From the NCBI GenBank assembly GCA_004525275.1, contig SPCO01000020.1, forward strand, positions 1 through 12,124: a DNA stretch of 12,124 nucleotides. The letters run 5' to 3'. This document shows, in pieces, positions 1 to 8,165 of the stretch. Source of the stretch: Thermomicrobiales bacterium (GTDB taxonomy: Bacteria > Chloroflexota > Limnocylindria > Limnocylindrales > CSP1-4). Each line of letters starts with the position of its first letter. Position 1 is the stretch's first letter. A program made the translations under genes and the position numbers. The notes beneath the pieces are model-generated. The model did not search any database and was not told the DNA's origin. It saw only the letters and a list, made by a program, of their open reading frames with translations.

Positions 1-307
1 GGCCACCACGGTTCGGCGGTCGCCATGGGTCGAACCCGCGCTGGGTCGCGCCCGAACCGTATGGGCGAGGTTCAGTCCAGTCCCGCGGGGCTTCGCGCGT
101 CGGCCCGTCCGGGATCGGGCGATCGTCCGACCGGCCGGGGCGACCGCCGGGATTCGGCCGAGATGCCTTGGGCGGCGGTCCGGATCGTGACGGCCGATGC
201 CCTCCCGTATTGAACGACTTGCCGCTCGACCTGTGCACGGACCTCTTGCCCCGCTGACCCGGTGGACGGCCCGCGTCGTCAGCTGACCGATCTGGTCGAT
301 CAGCCAT
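1..307 (-). CDS. rlmB: Probable 23S rRNA 2'-O-methyltransferase RlmB (TrmH/SpoU family), N-terminal 102 residues only
   Basis: Reading the minus strand from the ATG at 307-305 gives 102 codons without a stop before the window edge, so the gene is cut by the boundary. The ATG lies inside the 3' end of cysS, whose TGA is at 302-300, an 8-bp overlap typical of a coupled operon. The visible residues (MADRPDRSADDAGR...) are rich in Arg, Gly, Pro, Ser and Asp and have low complexity. This fits the disordered, basic, presumably RNA-binding N-terminal extension seen on many RlmB proteins of high-GC bacteria; the SPOUT methyltransferase domain would lie outside the window. The identification rests on position, since cysS followed by rlmB is a common order and RlmB methylates 23S rRNA near G2251 (E. 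coli numbering), plus composition. No catalytic motif is visible. MrnC, the mini-RNase III that sits here in Bacillus, is less likely because it lacks such an extension. The open frame is well supported; the name is an inference. Confidence 0.6.
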   Translation of the reverse strand, partial: MADRPDRSADDAGRPPGQRGKRSVHRSSGKSFNTGGHRPSRSGPPPKASRPNPGGRPGRSDDRPIPDGPTREAPRDWTEPRPYGSGATQRGFDPWRPPNRGG

Positions 308-1712
308 GATCAGCTTCTTCGGTCCGTCGCCAGCGCTGTCCGTCGCGAGTGTCTTCGACGATCACGCCCCGCTCAGCGAGTGCATCGCGTAACCGGTCGG
401 ACGCGGCGAAATCTCGGGCGCTGCGAGCGGCCGCCCGCTCGTCCAGCAACGCCGTCAATTCCGGCCCAAGTTCGACGTCGGGGTCGGGCAGGATTCCGAG
501 CACGCGATCCAGATCAGCTAGCGTTTCGAGGGCCCGAATGGCGTCCGCAGTCGAAAGCGAGCGACCCTCGATCCGGCGGTTGAGGTCGCGCACGAGCTCG
601 AACAGCGCCGCCAGGCCAGCCGAGACATTCATGTCGTCGTCGAAGGCCTCGATGAACGCGTCGTTCGCGGCAACCAGACGGCCGGCAAGGGTCGAGTCGT
701 CGGGCCCTTCCGCCTGACGGTAGGCCCGCAGCGCGGCCACGACCGTGTCGAGTCGATCGAGGGCGCTCGCGGCGGCCGCCAGCGACTCGTCCGACTGACT
801 GAGCCCCGCGCGGTAGTGGACCGAGATCAAGGCGAGGCGAAGCGCGCGCGGCGACATCCCGGCTGCCACCAGCTCTCCGACCCGGGCGATATTCCCGGTC
901 GACTTTGCCATCTTCGTGCCACCCATCTGCAGATGGGCGCTGTGTAGCCAGGTCCCGACAAATGTCGCGCCCGTGGCCGCCTCGCTCTGGGCGATCTCGT
1001 CCTCGTGGTGGGGGAAGATCAGATCGACTCCCCCGGTATGGATGTCAAAGGATGGTCCGAGCTGGGCCATGCTCATCGCCGAGCATTCGACATGCCAGCC
1101 GGGGCGCCCTGGTCCGATCACCGTCTCCCAGACCGGCTCGCCCGGTTTCGGTGCCTTCCAGAGGGCGAAATCGCGGACGTCATCCTTACCGTACTCGTCG
1201 GCCTCGACCCGCTCGCCGACGCGCAGCCCCTCAGGATCGAGTCGGGCGAGCTCACCGTATCTGGGCCACGACGCGATCCGAAAGAAGACGGAGCCATCGT
1301 CGGTCCGGTAGGCGTGGCCCCGTTCCAGAAGCGTGGCGATGAGATCAGCCATCTCGTCAATGTGACGGGTCGCCCGAGGGAGCACGTCCGGGGTCGTCAT
1401 CCGCAGCGTCGCGGCATCTGCCAGGAACGTCGCGATGTAGCGGTCGGCCAGCTCTTCGATCGTCTCGCCCGTCGCGGCCGCGCCCCGGATGATCTTGTCG
1501 TCGACGTCGGTGATGTTCATCACCCAGGTCACGGTCAGGCCCCGCCAGCGCAGGTAGCGTACAAGCAGGTCCGCTCCCAGGAAGGTCCGGAAGTTCCCGA
1601 TGTGCGCCGGGCCATACACGGTCGGTCCGCATGAATAGATGCCGATGTGCCCTGCCTGGAGCGGGACCAACGGTCGGGTTTCGCCGGACAGGGTGTCGTG
1701 CAGGCGGATCAT
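300..1712 (-). CDS. cysS: Cysteinyl-tRNA synthetase
   Basis: This class I aminoacyl-tRNA synthetase charges tRNA-Cys with cysteine using ATP, in the cytoplasm. The 470-residue protein is full length for the family. The start of the Rossmann fold carries CGPTVY (residues 28-33) and a HIGH-type signature written HIGN (37-40). The second ATP signature KMSKS appears as KMAKS (267-271). The expected zinc ligands that select the cysteine thiol are present: Cys28, Cys210, His235 and Glu239, in WHVECSAM and FPHHEDE contexts. The helical DALR-type anticodon-binding region follows from about residue 310, and the C-terminal tail ends in a short charged stretch. The ATG at 1712-1710 overlaps the ispDF stop codon as ATGA, and there is no separate Shine-Dalgarno, so translation is probably coupled. 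The 3' end overlaps the start of the downstream rlmB-like gene. The MshC ligase of mycothiol synthesis is a paralogue, but the length, the CGPTVY opening and the KMAKS/anticodon region favour a true synthetase. Confidence 0.96.
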   Translation of the reverse strand: MIRLHDTLSGETRPLVPLQAGHIGIYSCGPTVYGPAHIGNFRTFLGADLLVRYLRWRGLTVTWVMNITDVDDKIIRGAAATGETIEELADRYIATFLADAATLRMTTPDVLPRATRHIDEMADLIATLLERGHAYRTDDGSVFFRIASWPRYGELARLDPEGLRVGERVEADEYGKDDVRDFALWKAPKPGEPVWETVIGPGRPGWHVECSAMSMAQLGPSFDIHTGGVDLIFPHHEDEIAQSEAATGATFVGTWLHSAHLQMGGTKMAKSTGNIARVGELVAAGMSPRALRLALISVHYRAGLSQSDESLAAAASALDRLDTVVAALRAYRQAEGPDDSTLAGRLVAANDAFIEAFDDDMNVSAGLAALFELVRDLNRRIEGRSLSTADAIRALETLADLDRVLGILPDPDVELGPELTALLDERAAARSARDFAASDRLRDALAERGVIVEDTRDGQRWRRTEEADHG

Positions 1713-2905
1713 CGAACGAGCCGGTCTACGGTCGCGACGACAAGCGCCGAGATCGATCGGCCCGCGCCATCGGCGCCGTCCAGATTGCCGCTCGATGCCT
1801 TGACGTTGACCGACGACGGATCCAGGCCAAGAAGTGACGCGATCTGATCACGCATGACGTCAAGATGGTCGCCAAGTCGAGGCCGAGCAGCGATCACAGT
1901 CAGATCGAGCGTCGATGGGCGCCAGCCGGCCGCCTCGACCCGACGCCGGACCTCCGCGATGAGCGTCCCGCCGGCGATCCCTTCCGGGGTGCGGCTGTCG
2001 GCCGGGAAGAGTCGACCAAGGTCCCCGAGCGCGACCGCACCGAGCAAGGCATCGGCGACGGCATGGAGCACGACGTCACCATCGGAGTGCCCGATCAGGC
2101 GCGCCGCCCCTGCGATCTCCACGCCGCCGAGGATGAGCGGCTCGCCGGGTCCGAACGGGTGGCTGTCCTGGCCGATCCCCGTCCGCGACGTGCCGACGCT
2201 CGATCCGGCGAGGGCGTCTGCGGCACGTCGAACGTCAGCCGGCACCGTCACCTTGAAGTTCCCTGGATCACCGGCCACGACATGGACCGGAATGCTACAG
2301 GCTTCGATGAGCTCGGCCTCGTCGGTGAACGTGCGGGGCCCGTCGGCCGGGAACCGACTCCACGCGGTACGGAGGAGGTCGCGCCGGACCCCTTGCGGCG
2401 TCTGGGCAGCACCGAGTCCAACCCGATCAACGGTCCCGACGACGCGGTCTCCGTCGAGGCGCTTGAGCGTTGACGCGACCGGCACGACGGGGATCGCCGC
2501 TCCATGTCGGGTCGCTGCGCGGACGACCGCCTCGATGAGCGAGGGCTCCACGAACGGCCTAGCGGCATCGTGGACGAGCACGACGCCCGACTCGTCAGGA
2601 TCGAGCCGATCGAAAGCCTGGAAGCCCTGGTAAACGGACTCCTGGCGGCGGGCGCCACCCACGACGACGTCGACGACCTTGTCAGGCAACTGACGGTCGG
2701 CGGCGATCACGGCGCGACGCTCGTCGGTTGCCACGACGACGATCCGCTCGACGAACGAGGCCTCAGCGAGCACGGCGAGCGTCCAGGCAAGCAGCGGCCG
2801 ACCGGCGATCCGGGCGGCCAACTTGTCCTCCCCGCCCATACGTCTCGACCGGCCGGCCGCGACCACGATCGTGTCCGCCCTCAGAACCGGGCCCGCGTCA
2901 CTCAA
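1709..2905 (-). CDS. ispDF: Bifunctional IspD/IspF: 2-C-methyl-D-erythritol 4-phosphate cytidylyltransferase and MECDP synthase
   Basis: The protein catalyses two non-consecutive steps of the MEP pathway to isoprenoids: CTP plus MEP to CDP-ME (IspD), and CDP-ME 2-phosphate to the cyclic diphosphate with loss of CMP (IspF). Residues 10-232 form the IspD domain, with the nucleotide-binding AAGRSRRMGGEDK (16-28), HDAARP (112-117), Arg161 in RVGLGAAQTPQ, TDEAELIE (194-201) and NFKVT (216-220). Residues 241-397 form IspF, with the metal ligands Asp247 and His249 (GIGQDSHPF) and His281 (HSDGDVVLHAVADALLGA). The C-terminal loop after VNVKA differs from canonical IspF (see findings). The start is TTG at 2905-2903, overlapping the upstream PIN/TRAM stop as TTGA; no better start lies nearby. 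The stop overlaps the cysS ATG as ATGA. Bacillus has separate adjacent ispD and ispF genes, so this is a fusion of neighbours. IspE, which acts between the two steps, is not in the window. Confidence 0.95.
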   Translation of the reverse strand: MSDAGPVLRADTIVVAAGRSRRMGGEDKLAARIAGRPLLAWTLAVLAEASFVERIVVVATDERRAVIAADRQLPDKVVDVVVGGARRQESVYQGFQAFDRLDPDESGVVLVHDAARPFVEPSLIEAVVRAATRHGAAIPVVPVASTLKRLDGDRVVGTVDRVGLGAAQTPQGVRRDLLRTAWSRFPADGPRTFTDEAELIEACSIPVHVVAGDPGNFKVTVPADVRRAADALAGSSVGTSRTGIGQDSHPFGPGEPLILGGVEIAGAARLIGHSDGDVVLHAVADALLGAVALGDLGRLFPADSRTPEGIAGGTLIAEVRRRVEAAGWRPSTLDLTVIAARPRLGDHLDVMRDQIASLLGLDPSSVNVKASSGNLDGADGAGRSISALVVATVDRLVR

Positions 2906-3960
2906 TCGAGGTGGGGTTGGGCGAAGATCATGCGACCCGCCACCGTCTGCAAGACCCGGGTGACCGAGACGTCCAACTCCTTGTCGATATGGCGGGCACC
3001 TCCTTCGATGACGATCATCGTGCCGTCATCAAGGAAACCAACCCCCTGGCCCGCCTCCTTGCCCTCCTGGATGACCCTGACCTTGAGCTCCTCGCCGGGC
3101 AGGACGGCCGGCTTGACCGCGTTCGCCAGCGAGTTGATGTTCATGACCCGGACGCCCTGCAACTCGGCGACGCGGTTGAGGTTGAAGTCATTGGTCAGGA
3201 TGACCCGACTGCGGGCCAATGCGAGGGCGACCAATTTGGCGTCGACTTCTGCGATATCCGGCACGTCGTCCTCGACGATCTCCACGGGGGTGCCCGGCTC
3301 CTTCTGCATCCGATTCAGGATCTCCAGCCCCCGGCGACCGCGGTTGCGGCGTAATGCGTCAGAGCTGTCGGCGATGTGCTGGAGTTCCTCGAGGACGAAA
3401 CGCGGAATGACCAGCGTGCCGTAGATGAACCCCGATTCGACGATCTCGGCGATCCGTCCGTCGATGATCGCACTCGTGTCGACGACGATCCGGGGATCAC
3501 CCGCGGCCGACCCGTCGCGCTCCGGCGTGGCGGGGCGAAGTAGCCCGACCGCCTGGGCCGCGATGAGCAGATCCTTGCGCTTGGCCACGGTCAGCCCGAG
3601 CATGCCGAGACCGAACAGAAGCGAGACGCCGAGGGGTAGCCAGTTCTGCCACGGCTCCCCGATCCTCGAGAGCGGAAAGCCAAGGAGGAGACCCATCAAC
3701 AGCCCCAGGAGCAGCCCGAGCACGGCGGCTACGAATTCGGCGGTCGACAACACCTCGACCTGGCCGATGAGCCACTTGGCCGGGATCACGGTGAGATACG
3801 GCAGGATGGCAAATCCGACGACGATCCAGGCGACGACCCAGGCGGCCAGAAAGGCGCCCGCGTACGCATTGCCGTCGAACAAGCCGTCGCCTGAAGCGGC
3901 GGTGACCAGCCCGACGGCAGCCCCGAGGGCGGCGCCAAGAAGGCGGATGTAGAGAATCAA
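2902..3960 (-). CDS. yacL: Membrane-anchored PIN/TRAM domain protein, YacL family (putative ribonuclease)
   Basis: This 352-residue protein has the YacL architecture: an N-terminal membrane module, a PIN nuclease domain and a C-terminal TRAM domain. Hydrophobic segments at about residues 5-22, 36-60, 76-97 and 106-125 predict four transmembrane helices, with the rest in the cytoplasm. The PIN domain spans about 157-275. Its expected acidic metal-binding residues are Asp161 in VVDTSAIIDGR, Glu191 or Glu192 in VLEELQHIAD, Asp240 in AEVDAKLVALA, and Asp258 in ILTNDFN. The TRAM domain (about 283-345) includes LPGEELKVRVIQEGKEAGQG and GVGFLDDGTMIVIEGG and is expected to bind RNA. The substrate of this family is not established. 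The start is TTG at 3960-3958, preceded by GAGGGA with 5-nt spacing. The stop overlaps the ispDF start. The gene follows radA, as it does in Firmicutes, where disA lies between them; disA is absent here. Confidence 0.9.
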   Translation of the reverse strand: MILYIRLLGAALGAAVGLVTAASGDGLFDGNAYAGAFLAAWVVAWIVVGFAILPYLTVIPAKWLIGQVEVLSTAEFVAAVLGLLLGLLMGLLLGFPLSRIGEPWQNWLPLGVSLLFGLGMLGLTVAKRKDLLIAAQAVGLLRPATPERDGSAAGDPRIVVDTSAIIDGRIAEIVESGFIYGTLVIPRFVLEELQHIADSSDALRRNRGRRGLEILNRMQKEPGTPVEIVEDDVPDIAEVDAKLVALALARSRVILTNDFNLNRVAELQGVRVMNINSLANAVKPAVLPGEELKVRVIQEGKEAGQGVGFLDDGTMIVIEGGARHIDKELDVSVTRVLQTVAGRMIFAQPHLD

Positions 3961-3965
3961 GTGAA

Positions 3966-3971
3966 TCCCTC
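3966..3971 (-). promoter_or_regulatory. Ribosome binding site of the PIN/TRAM gene
   Basis: On the minus strand the hexamer GAGGGA lies 5 nt before TTG at 3960. It is the clearest Shine-Dalgarno in the operon and supports the TTG over internal alternatives for the membrane protein's start, because it leaves the first transmembrane segment intact. Confidence 0.6.
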
Positions 3972-4012
3972 GGCAGCGACCGCAACGAGGCCGGGCAGGG
4001 CCCGACCGGTGG

Positions 4013-5452
4013 TCAGCCTAGCATCGCCGGCACGCCATCGCCACGAGGCAGCGATCGGTCTGGGAGCGCTATCTCGATCGCCTCGCGGATTGTTCCGGCC
4101 TTTTTGAGCGCCAGGCCCTCGATCGGACCCAGGGCATCCCCGACCGACGCCGGGATGATCGCCACGTCAAAGCCAAGCCTTGCAGCCTCGCGCAGGCGGC
4201 GCTCGAGTCCCACGACGCTCCGCAATTCGCCCAACAAGCCGACTTCACCGATCGCGATCGTGCTGCTCGGGACCGGTCGATCGCGAGCGGACGACGCCAG
4301 GGCAAGTGCGAGGGGGAGATCGATGGCAGGCTCGGCGACGGAGAGACCACCGGCCAAGTTCGCGTAGACGTCGTGGCTGCCCAGGGCGATCCCGGCCCGA
4401 CGACCGAGGACGGCGATCAGCAGATTGAGTCGATTCGGATCAAGGCCGCTCGCTCTGCGAGAGGGATTGCCATAGCTGGTCGGGCTGACCAGGGCCTGAA
4501 CCTCGACCAGGAGCGGGCGACTGCCCTCGAGGGTCGGGGAGATAACGCTGCCCGGCGCCGATTCGCGCGCGTCGGTCAGGAAGGCGCGCGCCGGATCGGC
4601 GACTTCGCGCAGACCCGTTTCGACCATCTCAAAGACTCCGACCTCGTCGGTCGAACCGAACCGGTTCTTGGTCGCCCGAAGCACTCGCAGGGCGGCGAAG
4701 CGCTCGCCCTCCAGGCTGATCACAGCATCGACCAGGTGCTCAAGGGTCTTGGGGCCGGCGATCGTCCCGTCCTTGGTGACATGGCCGACCAGGATCACAG
4801 CGATCCCGTCGCCCTTGGCCAGATCCATCAACCTGAGCGTCGCCTCGCGAACCTGGCCGACACTGCCGGCCGCCCCGTCGAGTTCTGCGACCGTGGCCGT
4901 CTGGATCGAATCGACGATCACGAGACCTGGCCGCTCATTGCGGGCGACGTCGGCGATCCGGTTGACATCGTGCTCCGCGAGGACGCGGACACCGTCCCCG
5001 GACGACCCGGCCAACAGATCGAGCCGAGCGGCTCGCAAGCGCACTTGACCGGGCGATTCCTCGCCGGTCGCGTACAGGACGCGCACATCGCCATCGGGGC
5101 TGTGGGTCAGGCTTGCCGCCGCCTGGAGCAGCAGCGTCGACTTGCCGATGCCCGGCTCACCACCGACGAGGACCACGGAGCCGAGGACAAGGCCACCACC
5201 CAGGACGCGGTCGAATTCCGCGACCCCCGACCTGATCCTGGGAGCATCTCCATCGGCGATCGCGGCAAGGCCGACGGCAGCACTGCTCGGGCTGTGCGCC
5301 GCGTGACTACCATGTCGGTCCGTCCGCGAGGGGTCACGGACGACGGTCTCGACCAGCGAATTCCATTGACCGCATGCCGGGCACTGGCCCTCCCAGCGCA
5401 GGAAGGACTCCGCGCAGGATTGGCAGACGAAGCGGCTCTTCGGCCGCGCCAT
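4013..5452 (-). CDS. radA: DNA repair protein RadA (Sms), branch-migration helicase
   Basis: RadA is a hexameric RecA-like ATPase that processes recombination intermediates by branch migration with RecA. The 479-residue protein starts at the ATG at 5452-5450 (MARPKSRFVCQSC). The open frame extends 100 codons further upstream, but that part overlaps clpC and has no RadA-like content. The N-terminal C4 zinc finger is Cys10, Cys13, Cys24 and Cys27. Walker A is GEPGIGKS (98-105) and Walker B is GLVIVDS (176-182). The RadA-specific KNRFG motif is at 262-266. The C-terminal Lon-protease-like domain (about 300-470) is complete and, as usual for RadA, serves as a structural and DNA-binding module rather than a protease. 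The gene lies 28 bp after clpC and 52 bp before the PIN/TRAM gene, so it is probably cotranscribed with both. The Shine-Dalgarno is weak: only AGG, very close to the ATG. Confidence 0.96.
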   Translation of the reverse strand: MARPKSRFVCQSCAESFLRWEGQCPACGQWNSLVETVVRDPSRTDRHGSHAAHSPSSAAVGLAAIADGDAPRIRSGVAEFDRVLGGGLVLGSVVLVGGEPGIGKSTLLLQAAASLTHSPDGDVRVLYATGEESPGQVRLRAARLDLLAGSSGDGVRVLAEHDVNRIADVARNERPGLVIVDSIQTATVAELDGAAGSVGQVREATLRLMDLAKGDGIAVILVGHVTKDGTIAGPKTLEHLVDAVISLEGERFAALRVLRATKNRFGSTDEVGVFEMVETGLREVADPARAFLTDARESAPGSVISPTLEGSRPLLVEVQALVSPTSYGNPSRRASGLDPNRLNLLIAVLGRRAGIALGSHDVYANLAGGLSVAEPAIDLPLALALASSARDRPVPSSTIAIGEVGLLGELRSVVGLERRLREAARLGFDVAIIPASVGDALGPIEGLALKKAGTIREAIEIALPDRSLPRGDGVPAMLG

Positions 5453-5480
5453 ACCTAGGCCGCTGAGATGCCGGCGCGGA

Positions 5481-7955
<2,475 letters not shown>

Positions 7956-7982
7956 CCGGTCGAACGCCTGATCCCTTTCCGA

Positions 7983-7998
7983 CGCCGTGTAGACGGCG
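7983..7998 (-). promoter_or_regulatory. Small hairpin at the 5' end of the predicted clpC leader
   Basis: Arms CGCCGT and ACGGCG (6 bp, perfect) enclose a 4-nt loop. They begin about 2 nt after the transcription start predicted from the TAGCAT box at 8007-8012. A 5'-terminal stem could stabilise the mRNA, or the dyad could be an operator. The sequence alone does not decide, and a 6-bp dyad is not rare at this GC content. Confidence 0.35.
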
Positions 7999-8006
7999 CT
8001 TCGGCC

Positions 8007-8015
8007 ATGCTAGCA
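8007..8015 (-). promoter_or_regulatory. Putative extended -10 promoter of clpC
   Basis: On the minus strand TGCTAGCAT provides an extended -10 (TGn followed by TAGCAT). It would start transcription near 8000, leaving a leader of about 45 nt before the clpC ATG. No convincing -35 lies 16-18 nt upstream. The related element TGCTAGACT lies upstream of the S1 gene, which raises confidence. No CIRCE element (HrcA) and no tandem CtsR heptads are visible in the 210-bp gap between the S1 gene and clpC. Confidence 0.5.
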
Positions 8016-8107
8016 CGGGGCCTGCCGCCCGAGGCCGATAACGGATGTACGGGTGGTCCTACCCCATGAAACGCCCGGAACCGGCCGATGGATGCCTCCG
8101 CGCCGGC

Positions 8108-8145
8108 TAAGAAAACGAATCGACCCGCCGGGGACCGGCGGGTCG
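8108..8145 (-). terminator. Intrinsic terminator of the S1 gene
   Basis: Inverted repeat arms at 8121-8130 (CGACCCGCCG) and 8136-8145 (CGGCGGGTCG) are perfect over 10 bp around a 5-nt loop that can close by one more G-C pair. On the minus strand the stem is followed by the U-rich run ATTCGTTTTCTTAG at 8120-8107. It begins 20 nt after the TGA of the S1 gene. The T tract lies only on the minus-strand side, so it acts for the S1 transcript and separates it from the clpC operon. Confidence 0.9.
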
Positions 8146-8165
8146 TCGAGATGGCCGAGCGCAGA

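Noticed and set aside
25..213. A 62-codon plus-strand frame at the left edge
   Set aside because: It is antisense to the probable rlmB 5' region, is composed mainly of Arg, Gly and Pro, and has no ribosome binding site.
3992..4004. Short inverted repeat (CGGGC/GCCCG) between radA and the PIN/TRAM gene as a terminator
   Set aside because: The stem is only 5 bp and no T tract follows on either strand. The genes are probably cotranscribed.
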